NCBI GenBank assembly: GCA_964428015.1
Contig: CAYRWR010000005.1
Span: forward strand, 1 to 64,000
Length of the DNA: 64,000 bases
Source of the DNA: CAYRWR01 sp964428015
GTDB lineage: Bacteria > Spirochaetota > Brevinematia > Brevinematales > CAYRWR01
Direction: 5' to 3'
Position numbers and translations under genes: made by a program. The notes beneath the pieces were generated by a model. It did no database searches, was not told the DNA's origin, and saw nothing but the letters and a program-made list of their open reading frames with translations. Each line of letters begins with the position of its first letter. Within the stretch, counting starts at the first letter, position 1. Of the stretch, positions 50,650 through 58,316 are shown piece by piece.

Positions 50650-51621
50650 CTATTGTACACTACGGTACAGCAAAGCTCTCAGATCTTCAAAAACCTTATC
50701 CCCATTAAAATCTGCAGCGCGGAAGAAAATCCCGCCTGCCATGTGGGGATGACCGCCCCCCATACCTTTGTCCCGAAGGAGCAGTTTCATGATTTCAGCG
50801 GAATGCCAGTGTCCTACCTCCGACCGGATAGACAGATTCACTTTGTCTTCATTCCTGGCGCAAATCATTACAAAATTGATCTCTTTTAAGGACATAAAGA
50901 AATCACCTATGATACCCATCAGGTTTTGAGGGCAACCCTGTTCAAAGTAACAGAAAGCGATATTTTTATCATACCGGGCATGCTGCAGGGCATAGCTTAA
51001 ATGTTCCAGGTCTTTAACCTGCAGATTATTGCGCAGGATTTGGTTGACCTCATCCATATCAGCATAGCGGAACAGATAGGCATAAGCATCAATATCCTCA
51101 GAGGAGATCCCCCGGGTCAACAGATGAGTATCCATCTGCAATCCGATGAGGAGGGCATTGGCCACCTGTAACTGAGGCTGTACCCCCATCTCCCGGTAAT
51201 AGGTGTAGATCTGAGTGGAGCAGGACCCCAACTGGGGCCGTATATCAACAAACCAGACATCCTCTGGTGTAGCCACATCGTGGTGATCTATCACAGCGAT
51301 CTCGTCCCCCACCAGGTTGGTCACGTTGTTATTGCCCTTGCAGCCGTCCACAATAATGATCTTGTCAAAAACATCGATTTCAAATTCTTTATTGTTGTGG
51401 ATTTTGATCCCCAGTTTATCGATGGTGGTCTGCAGGGATTCCCGTTCGATACTGCCGGCGTATATGATCTGGGTCCTGACCTTATAATTTGTGAGGAGCT
51501 GCTGCAGTCCATAGGCCGCGGCCACCGCGTCATGGTCGGGAAAATCATGGGTCTGTATATACAAATGGGTCTCAGACTGCAGAGCCTGCAGATAATGGAT
51601 AAAATCCATGAGTTTACTCAA
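50650..51621 (-). CDS. DHH family phosphoesterase (NrnA-like)
   Basis: A 323-residue phosphoesterase with DFPDHDAVAAA (metal motif I), IIVDGCKG, VIDHH (DHH motif) and GGGHPHMAGG at the DHHA1 C-terminal domain. The closest known roles are nanoRNase and pAp/cyclic dinucleotide hydrolysis (NrnA-type). The start is TTG with GAGGAG five bases upstream. It follows gmk in the minus-strand housekeeping tract, with a 62-base gap. Confidence 0.88.
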   Translation of the reverse strand: MSKLMDFIHYLQALQSETHLYIQTHDFPDHDAVAAAYGLQQLLTNYKVRTQIIYAGSIERESLQTTIDKLGIKIHNNKEFEIDVFDKIIIVDGCKGNNNVTNLVGDEIAVIDHHDVATPEDVWFVDIRPQLGSCSTQIYTYYREMGVQPQLQVANALLIGLQMDTHLLTRGISSEDIDAYAYLFRYADMDEVNQILRNNLQVKDLEHLSYALQHARYDKNIAFCYFEQGCPQNLMGIIGDFFMSLKEINFVMICARNEDKVNLSIRSEVGHWHSAEIMKLLLRDKGMGGGHPHMAGGIFFRAADFNGDKVFEDLRALLYRSVQ

Positions 51622-51683
51622 AGAGACTCCTCAGGTTTTTCTGATTATATTGTAAGAGAGATTTGCGGATTTGCAATCAATAT

Positions 51684-52259
51684 TTAAAGAATGGACCGGA
51701 TAAAATCACTCAGTTCCTGATAAGCTGTCTCACGGTCAGCATTTACAATAGCCCGGGAATACATGGCCTGGTGAAAATTATAAAACTCAATTTCCTGTTC
51801 CGAAGTCTGTATGCGCCTTTTTAAACTCTCCAGGTCTTCGGTTTTCCTGTCAATGAGACGCTTATGCAGCTCTTCCCGTGAAGGGGGCAATATAAAAATT
51901 AGAACAGCATCAGGAAAAACCCGTTTCACACTTTCACCACCCTGGACATCAATATCTAAAAGTACACTGTGTCCTTTATGGGTAATGCGTTCCAGTTCGG
52001 AATGAAGCGTCCCATAATAGTTTCCGTAGACTTCCGCCCATTCCACAAAGGCATTTTGAGCTATTCTTTTTTTAAATTCTTCCAGACTGATAAAGTAATA
52101 ATCCCGTCCATCCAGCTCTCCTTCCCGGGGAGCACGGGTAGTGGCGGAAATGGAAAGCTCCAGCTTATCCCGGAACTCTTCCAGGAGCCTGTGATACAAA
52201 GTGGTTTTTCCTACTCCGCTGGGCCCGTTCAGGACCAGAATTTTACCTTTTCCTTTCAT
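51684..52259 (-). CDS. gmk: Guanylate kinase
   Basis: A 191-residue kinase converting GMP to GDP. The Walker A motif GPSGVGKTT is near residue 13, followed by the GMP-binding ATTRAPREGE and GRDYYFIS. The C-terminal part shows no truncation. It is 6 bases downstream of the yicC gene in the rnc-yicC-gmk order. rpoZ, which often follows, is not seen. Confidence 0.95.
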   Translation of the reverse strand: MKGKGKILVLNGPSGVGKTTLYHRLLEEFRDKLELSISATTRAPREGELDGRDYYFISLEEFKKRIAQNAFVEWAEVYGNYYGTLHSELERITHKGHSVLLDIDVQGGESVKRVFPDAVLIFILPPSREELHKRLIDRKTEDLESLKRRIQTSEQEIEFYNFHQAMYSRAIVNADRETAYQELSDFIRSIL

Positions 52260-52265
52260 CCAGTC

Positions 52266-53138
52266 CTACACAATGTTCCGAAGCTGTTCACGGATCTTTT
52301 CTATATCACCTTTGATAGCAATAGTCTGTTCCGTGATCTGATAATCACTGGATTTGGAGCCAATAGTATTGGTTTCCCGGTTCATTTCCTGACAGATAAA
52401 GTCCATCTTTTTGGAATCACCCTTGATCTTGTCTTTCACAATACCGTTCATCTGTTCCAGGTGGCTGTTGAGACGGACTGTTTCTTCATTTATGGCTGAA
52501 CGGCTGGCTACCATTTCCACCTCCATGATGAGACGGGTTTCTTCAAAATTCTGGCCTACCAGGTCAGATATACGCTGCCGCAGAGCTTCTTTATATTCTT
52601 CAATGGTCTGAGGGTAGCGAGTCTCGATGACTTTTAAACTGCCTGAAATGCGGTCCAGACAGGACTGGATATCTTCCGCGGTCTTTTTCCCTTCCAAGTC
52701 CATCATGTGAGCCAGCTTTTTGAGTAGTTCATCCAGCATAGAGCGGGTCAATTCTTCCAGTTCCTGGCTGTTATCATTGCGTTCCAGATTGAGGACGCCT
52801 TCCAGCCGGGTAAAGTCATTCATAGCAATCTGGGGTGATACTGCGGTCTCACGAGCAATCTCCTGCAGCGCATCCGCATATTTTTTTACCAGTTCATGAT
52901 TGACTACCACTGAAAAGTTTTCAGCGGTCTTTTCTATGACTTTGATGAAAAGCTCCACCTTGCCCCGTTCCAGGAAGTCCTGTACCCTGTTTTTAAATTC
53001 GATTTCCAGTTCGTTGAAATAGTTGGATGATTTAAGGCGGAACTCAAAATACCGTGAGTTCACGCTTTTTATTTCCATAAATACATCAAAATCCGGGTTA
53101 CTTTTAGTGAGGCTGGCATAGCCTGTCATACTGCGCAT
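52266..53138 (-). CDS. yicC: YicC family endoribonuclease
   Basis: A 290-residue protein starting MRSMTGYASLTK, the classical YicC beginning, with conserved NSRYFEFRLKSSN and the end SSDYQITEQTIAIKGDIEKIREQLRNI (key pattern K-x-D-x-E-K-I-R-E-Q). YicC proteins are oligomeric endoribonucleases that affect small-RNA turnover. ATAGGAGAAACCC precedes the ATG. It is 9 bases downstream of rnc. Confidence 0.92.
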   Translation of the reverse strand: MRSMTGYASLTKSNPDFDVFMEIKSVNSRYFEFRLKSSNYFNELEIEFKNRVQDFLERGKVELFIKVIEKTAENFSVVVNHELVKKYADALQEIARETAVSPQIAMNDFTRLEGVLNLERNDNSQELEELTRSMLDELLKKLAHMMDLEGKKTAEDIQSCLDRISGSLKVIETRYPQTIEEYKEALRQRISDLVGQNFEETRLIMEVEMVASRSAINEETVRLNSHLEQMNGIVKDKIKGDSKKMDFICQEMNRETNTIGSKSSDYQITEQTIAIKGDIEKIREQLRNIV

Positions 53139-53147
53139 GGGTTTCTC

Positions 53148-53909
53148 CTATTTTACCTGCATTACTGCCAGGGCTTTTTTGGCCGCCTGCTGCTCGGCTT
53201 CTTTTTTACTACGGGCTATACCCACTTCACAATAAGACTCATCCAGGCTCACCTGAACTTCAAAGACCTTGTTATGATCCGGGCCGCTTTCTTTTAATAC
53301 CAGATAATTGGGATATTTCTTATATCTTTCCAGGCTGACACGCTGAAGTTTGGATTTATAGTCCCTCAGCCCCCGTTCCAGGCGTTTCTGGAAAAAAGGA
53401 TAGATCAGTCTCTCCACAAAACGCCGCGCGTAATTAAATCCTCTGTCCATAAACAGGACACCCACTATGGATTCTATTACATCAGCGCTGACTTTACGAC
53501 GCGCTCTCTGGTCGCTGAGGCGTTCCCCTTTGCCCAGATTGACAAAAGTATCCAGCTGGAGCTCCTGGGAGATCTCGCTCAGGGTGCGCTCATCTACCAG
53601 ACTGGAGCGAAGAGCCGACATTTTACCTTCTTTGTAGCTGGGCTTTTCCTGAAAGAGCAGCCAGGAGACGCTGGCGTTTAATATGGAATCACCTAGAAAT
53701 TCCAGCCTTTCGTAACTCTGGATCTCGCTATTGGATTTGGATAAAAATGACGTATGAGTAAGGGCCCTGTCCAGTAAGGACAGGGACCAGACTCTGATTT
53801 TTAAGATTTTGCATAGCTGTTTTAGCTGCTGCTTTCTTTGAGGGGTAAGAATGTGACTATTGTTTGTATTTCTTGAAAACAATGGTGACATCATGCCCGC
53901 CAAAACCAA
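53148..53909 (-). CDS. rnc: Ribonuclease III
   Basis: An RNase III with the signature ERLEFLGDSIL near 68-78 (catalytic Glu and Asp), EKPSYKEGKMSALRS and DVIESIVGVLF, then a double-stranded RNA-binding domain (about residues 183-250). It processes rRNA and structured mRNA. The start is uncertain: TTG at 53909 gives 253 residues and ATGs at 53894 and 53891 are internal; all overlap the fabF 3-prime end and none has a clear ribosome-binding site. Confidence 0.93.
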   Translation of the reverse strand: MVLAGMMSPLFSRNTNNSHILTPQRKQQLKQLCKILKIRVWSLSLLDRALTHTSFLSKSNSEIQSYERLEFLGDSILNASVSWLLFQEKPSYKEGKMSALRSSLVDERTLSEISQELQLDTFVNLGKGERLSDQRARRKVSADVIESIVGVLFMDRGFNYARRFVERLIYPFFQKRLERGLRDYKSKLQRVSLERYKKYPNYLVLKESGPDHNKVFEVQVSLDESYCEVGIARSKKEAEQQAAKKALAVMQVK

Positions 53910-55107
53910 AAGAATTACTCATGGCATATTCTATATCATAATTAATCGCTTTGTTAGGTACATAATCCAGATCGCACTGGGGATCAGGATTGTCCAGATT
54001 AACGGTAGGGTGGATCATACCTTCGTTGATCATTTTAATAACAGCGATTGCTTCCACGCCTCCAGCCGCACCCAAGGTATGACCGGTCATGGACTTGGTG
54101 GAATTTACTTTCAGTTTGTAGGCATAGTCCCCAAATACTTCTTTGATAGCCTGAGTCTCAGCAATATCACCCAGAGATGTAGACGTCCCATGGGCATTGA
54201 TAAGCTGGATCTGTTTAATATCCAGGTTGGCTTTGCGTAAGGCGTTCTTCATAGCCAGGGCAGCGCCATAGCCGTCAGGACGGGGAGCGGTGATATGATG
54301 TGCGTCGGCGCTTACGCCGTAGCCTGCAATTTCTGCATAGATTTTAGCGCCGCGTTTCTTGGCATGCTCCAGTTCTTCCAGGACCAGAATACCCGCACCT
54401 TCAGCCATGACAAATCCGTCACGGTCGATATCAAAAGGCCGGGAAGCTTTTTCAGGCGCATCATTACGGGTTGAGACAGCCTTGGCTTGGGTAAAGCCGG
54501 CGTATCCCAGAGTAGACATAGCTGCTTCTGTACCGCCGCATACCATAACATCACAGTCACCCACCAGGATATGGTTGAAACTGACCGCGAAAGCATGGCT
54601 GGCCGTAGCACAGGCGGATGAAACCGCGTAGTTAGGTCCCTGAAAATTGTATTTTATGGAGACATTTCCTGAAGCGATATCTACGATCAGAAGCGGGATG
54701 AATAAAGGAGACACTCGCTTGCGTCCACCTTCATACATACCTATGGCGTTCTCATAGTAAGTGTGCATACCGCCGATTCCTGAACCTATGACTACACCGA
54801 CCCGGGCAGGGTCATGGTCGCCTTTGTCCAGTCCGGCATCTGCCACGGCCATATCCGCAGTATACATAGCGAAATGGGAAAAGCGGTCCATACGGCGCAT
54901 GAGACGTCTGTCTATATAGTCTTCAGGGTTAAAGTCAGAATTCTTGACTTCTCCTCCGATGAGAGAGGGAGAATCACCCAGATCGATATTTGTAACTAAA
55001 GAGATTCCGGTTTTACCATTCTTAAGCTTGTCCCAGTATTCATCCACTGTTTTACCCAGTGCGCTGATTACACCCATACCGGTTACAACTACTCTTCTTT
55101 TTTCCAT
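53857..55107 (-). CDS. fabF: Beta-ketoacyl-ACP synthase II
   Basis: A 416-residue condensing enzyme, the main KAS II of fatty acid elongation. The catalytic Cys is in VSSACATASHAF, with His in NAHGTSTSLGD and GHTLGAAGG. SMxNSFGFGGHDVTIV is the C-terminal end. GAGGAGGAAAAC precedes the ATG. It is the last fatty-acid gene of the operon, 28 bases after fabG, with no acpP gene between, and overlaps the start of rnc. Confidence 0.96.
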   Translation of the reverse strand: MEKRRVVVTGMGVISALGKTVDEYWDKLKNGKTGISLVTNIDLGDSPSLIGGEVKNSDFNPEDYIDRRLMRRMDRFSHFAMYTADMAVADAGLDKGDHDPARVGVVIGSGIGGMHTYYENAIGMYEGGRKRVSPLFIPLLIVDIASGNVSIKYNFQGPNYAVSSACATASHAFAVSFNHILVGDCDVMVCGGTEAAMSTLGYAGFTQAKAVSTRNDAPEKASRPFDIDRDGFVMAEGAGILVLEELEHAKKRGAKIYAEIAGYGVSADAHHITAPRPDGYGAALAMKNALRKANLDIKQIQLINAHGTSTSLGDIAETQAIKEVFGDYAYKLKVNSTKSMTGHTLGAAGGVEAIAVIKMINEGMIHPTVNLDNPDPQCDLDYVPNKAINYDIEYAMSNSFGFGGHDVTIVFKKYKQ

Positions 55108-55135
55108 GTTTTCCTCCTCTTTTACAAAACGTCCA

Positions 55136-55885
55136 TTAGGAAGACATGACCATACCGCCGGAAACGGTGAGGGTCTGGCCAGTTATATAATCAGATTCAG
55201 AAGAACTTAAGAAAGCTACAACATTCGCTACATCCTCAGGTTGGCCCATGCGTTTCATGGGAATCAGGGCCAGCATAGCCTGCTTGACTTCATCTGACAG
55301 CTGGTCAGTCATAGCGGTCTGGATGTATCCGGGAGCTACAGCGTTCACATTGACACCGCGTCCGGCCAATTCTTTGGCAGCGGATTTGGTCAGTGCGATC
55401 ACACCACCCTTTGAAGCTGCGTAGTTAGCCTGACCGGCATTACCAATGAGACCAATGATAGAAGCTACATTTACGATTTTACCGCTTCTCTGCTTCATCA
55501 TAACAGGATAGGCAGCTTTTATTCCGTTAAATACACCTTTGAGGTTAATATCGATGACCAGGTCAAAGTCTTCAGGGGTCATCTTCAGGATCAGATTATC
55601 CCGGGTGATTCCGGCATTATTGACCAGGATATCCACGCTACCCCATTTTTCTTTGGTAGTATTGATCATGGTTTCCACATCTTTATAATCTACCACATTG
55701 GTCTTTAAAGCAAAACTCTTAACGCCTAATTTTTCCATTTCTTTAGCTGTTTCCTGGGCTGATTCCAGGTTTACATCTACAATAACTACATTAGCGCCTT
55801 CTTTAGCTAATTTTTCAGCGATGGCTTTCCCAATTCCTCTGGCGGATCCGGTTACAATCGCGTTCTTTCCGTCTAATTTTCCCAT
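55136..55885 (-). CDS. fabG: 3-oxoacyl-ACP reductase
   Basis: A 249-residue short-chain dehydrogenase reducing 3-ketoacyl-ACP with NADPH. GSARGIGKA near the N-terminus binds the cofactor, NNAGITRDNL is the structural motif, and the triad is Ser in VASIIG and Tyr/Lys in YAASKGG. IPMKRMGQPEDVANVV and the end ITGQTLTVSGG are typical of FabG. AAAGGAGTAAGCC precedes the ATG. It lies between fabH and fabF. Confidence 0.96.
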   Translation of the reverse strand: MGKLDGKNAIVTGSARGIGKAIAEKLAKEGANVVIVDVNLESAQETAKEMEKLGVKSFALKTNVVDYKDVETMINTTKEKWGSVDILVNNAGITRDNLILKMTPEDFDLVIDINLKGVFNGIKAAYPVMMKQRSGKIVNVASIIGLIGNAGQANYAASKGGVIALTKSAAKELAGRGVNVNAVAPGYIQTAMTDQLSDEVKQAMLALIPMKRMGQPEDVANVVAFLSSSESDYITGQTLTVSGGMVMSS

Positions 55886-55918
55886 GGCTTACTCCTTTGT
55901 TAATAATCAATAATAAAT

Positions 55919-56902
55919 TTAATACTTAACCAGGCTGGCTGCCCAGGTAAATCCACCGCCAAACGCTACAAAGATGATATAATCTCCGCGTTTAACTCTT
56001 CCCTGGTCCACTGCTTCTCTTAAGGCGATAGGGATGGTGGCACCGCTGGTATTGCCGTAGAGATGGATATTGGAAAACACCTGGTCTTCAGTCAGGTCCA
56101 GATGTTCCATTACTGATTTGGTAATGCGGTAATTTGCCTGATGAGGGATCACCAGCTTGATATCTTCTTTTTTAAGATTATGTTTTTCCATTAATTTCAC
56201 GGCCATATCTGCCATGGTACGAACTGCCATTTTGAACACAATATTACCGCTCATCTTGAGATAATGCAGTCCATTCTGGATGGTATCCTGAGTCGCGGGG
56301 TGCAGAGACCCTCCGCCGGGGAGAGATAACAGGTCACCATACTGGCCGTCACCGCCCAGAATGAAATCAATGATATCTGAGTCCTGGCTGTCATCAGCCT
56401 CGGACACGACTACCGCGCCGGCTCCGTCCCCAAACAGGACGCAGGTACCGCGGTCCTTCCAGTCTATAAAACGGGACATGGTCTCAGCTGCGACTACCAA
56501 TACGTTCTTGTACAGGCCGGATTTTACATAGGCATAACCCTGAGACAGAGCATACACAAAGCCGGAACAGGCCGCTTCCACATCTACAGTTCCCACGTTG
56601 GTCAGGCCCAGGATGTTCTGAACCAGACAGGCAGTTGCGGGAAACAGCATATCCGGAGAAAGGGTGGCCACTATGACCATATCAATATCTTCTTTATTCA
56701 GGCCGGAGTCGGCAATAGCTCTTTTGGCGGCTTCGGCTCCCATGGTGGAAGTGGTCTCATTATCCGCTGCGATATGCCTTTCTTTGATCCCTGTGCGGGT
56801 ACTGATCCATTCATCGTTGGTATCTACAAATTTTTCCAGATCAAAATTGGTCAGGACTTTTTCCGGGACGTATTTTCCAACACCAGTAATTTTTACTTTC
56901 AC
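55919..56902 (-). CDS. fabH: Beta-ketoacyl-ACP synthase III
   Basis: A 327-residue initiating condensing enzyme using acetyl-CoA and malonyl-ACP. The active Cys is in VEAACSGF, His in IPHQANYRI and Asn in NTSGATIP. A GTG start at 56902 is preceded by GGAGG at five bases and gives MKVKITGVGKYVPEKVL, the standard FabH start; a TTG four codons upstream overlaps the site. It is 22 bases downstream of plsX. Confidence 0.96.
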   Translation of the reverse strand: MKVKITGVGKYVPEKVLTNFDLEKFVDTNDEWISTRTGIKERHIAADNETTSTMGAEAAKRAIADSGLNKEDIDMVIVATLSPDMLFPATACLVQNILGLTNVGTVDVEAACSGFVYALSQGYAYVKSGLYKNVLVVAAETMSRFIDWKDRGTCVLFGDGAGAVVVSEADDSQDSDIIDFILGGDGQYGDLLSLPGGGSLHPATQDTIQNGLHYLKMSGNIVFKMAVRTMADMAVKLMEKHNLKKEDIKLVIPHQANYRITKSVMEHLDLTEDQVFSNIHLYGNTSGATIPIALREAVDQGRVKRGDYIIFVAFGGGFTWAASLVKY

Positions 56903-56924
56903 ACTTTCCTCCAAATTCTACAGG

Positions 56925-57953
56925 TTAGATTAAGTGCAGCTCTTCCAGACGGCGGTGAATATTACCCAGGAGATCATGCCGGACTGCTTTAGCCGCATTC
57001 AGGATACCATTACAGATTGCCTGACGTCCTGATGTTCCGTGTCCGATAAAGACATTACCGTTTACACCCAGGAGAGGGACTCCCCCGTGACTTTCCGGAT
57101 CGATATAGCCTTTGAGTTTTTTCATGGCTGTATAAAACAGAGGAGCGGCAATTTTTGCCATGGGATCTTCGATGATAGATTTTTTCAGAAGTTTGGCTAC
57201 AGTCTTGGCCACCCCTTCCGCTACTTTGAGAGTAGTATTTCCGGTAGCGCCATCCGCGACTATGACGTCAACTTTTTCTGAAAAGACGTCTTTACCTTCA
57301 ATATTGCCTATGAAATTTACATCCATTTCAGACAGCATCTGGTATGTTTTTCGATGGATCGCTGTACCCTTGTGGGCTTCACTTCCGATATTCAGTAAGC
57401 CTACCCGGGGACTGGGTACACCCATCATCTCCCGGTAATAAATACGTCCCATGATAGCAAACCGGACCAGGTCTGTAGCTTCACATTCGGCACTGGCACC
57501 TACGTCCAGCAACAGATTGTAATTTCCCACATTATTAGGCATATAAGCACCCAGAGCGGGTTTTTTGATACCTTTGGTTCGTCCCATAATAAGGGAAGAT
57601 GCTACCACAATAGCCCCGGTATTTCCCGGGGAGAAAAAGGCATCGATCTCCATTCTCTTATGAGCTTCCAGTCCTTTCACGATACTGGATTCTTTTTTTT
57701 CTTTGATTACTTTAATAGGATCATCATCCATGGTAATCACATCGGAGGCATCAATGATGGAAATCCTTTCAAAGGGCTTGGGTTTATCCCAAAAAAACGG
57801 ACTCTTATGTACCAAAAGAGGTTCAAAAAGAGCACGTTTTCCGATAACTACGACTTCTATTTCAGAATCTTTTTCTGTCGCGTCCCGGCAGCCCTTGATT
57901 AATTGCTTGAGGTCGGATTCACCACTGATCAGGTCTACACCGATTTTTATCAT
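56925..57953 (-). CDS. plsX: Phosphate acyltransferase PlsX
   Basis: A 342-residue enzyme making acyl-phosphate from acyl-ACP for phospholipid synthesis with PlsY. Family features visible include MEIDAFFSPGNTGAIVVAS, LLDVGASAECEATDL and LLGVNGNVFIGHGTSGRQA. It starts 12 bases after rpmF, in the standard rpmF-plsX-fabH order. plsY is not in the window. Confidence 0.95.
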   Translation of the reverse strand: MIKIGVDLISGESDLKQLIKGCRDATEKDSEIEVVVIGKRALFEPLLVHKSPFFWDKPKPFERISIIDASDVITMDDDPIKVIKEKKESSIVKGLEAHKRMEIDAFFSPGNTGAIVVASSLIMGRTKGIKKPALGAYMPNNVGNYNLLLDVGASAECEATDLVRFAIMGRIYYREMMGVPSPRVGLLNIGSEAHKGTAIHRKTYQMLSEMDVNFIGNIEGKDVFSEKVDVIVADGATGNTTLKVAEGVAKTVAKLLKKSIIEDPMAKIAAPLFYTAMKKLKGYIDPESHGGVPLLGVNGNVFIGHGTSGRQAICNGILNAAKAVRHDLLGNIHRRLEELHLI

Positions 57954-57965
57954 ACCAGCCGGCTC

Positions 57966-58163
57966 TTATTTATCGTCTGTAACAAGCTTGGTTATGATCT
58001 GTTTTCCTTTGTAGTATCCGCAGGCGGGGCATACCCGGTGAGGCATCTTCTTCTCACCACAGTTAGGACAATCGGACATAGCGGGGGTTTTCATGGTATA
58101 ATAGGCATTGGCTCTTCTGATACGGCTTTTAGTTTTCGCCGTTTTATGCTTTGGTACTGGCAT
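57966..58163 (-). CDS. rpmF: Ribosomal protein bL32
   Basis: A 65-residue ribosomal protein starting MPVPKHKTAKTKSRIRRA and containing a four-Cys zinc site (CPNC and CPAC, separated by GEKKMPHRV), so the zinc-binding form. AAGGAGAATACAC precedes the ATG. The DUF177/YceD gene that usually stands upstream is absent; pheT is there instead, after a promoter. Confidence 0.96.
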   Translation of the reverse strand: MPVPKHKTAKTKSRIRRANAYYTMKTPAMSDCPNCGEKKMPHRVCPACGYYKGKQIITKLVTDDK

Positions 58164-58198
58164 GTGTATTCTCCTTATGCAATACTTATAAGTCTTTT

Positions 58199-58227
58199 AT
58201 TTTATACAGGAAGTCCCTAATTGTCAA
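58199..58227 (-). promoter_or_regulatory. Promoter of the rpmF-plsX-fabHGF-rnc operon
   Basis: On the minus strand TTGACA (58222-58227) and TAAAAT (58199-58204) are 17 bases apart, about 36 bases upstream of the rpmF start. It lies in the 153-base gap after pheT. Confidence 0.6.
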
Positions 58228-58316
58228 AGAAAGACCATGTAAATACGAGTTTTATACGTTTTTTTATATTTTTCCGACATTTTTCAGTAAAAATCATCCA
58301 GAAAAAGGTCAGTGGT

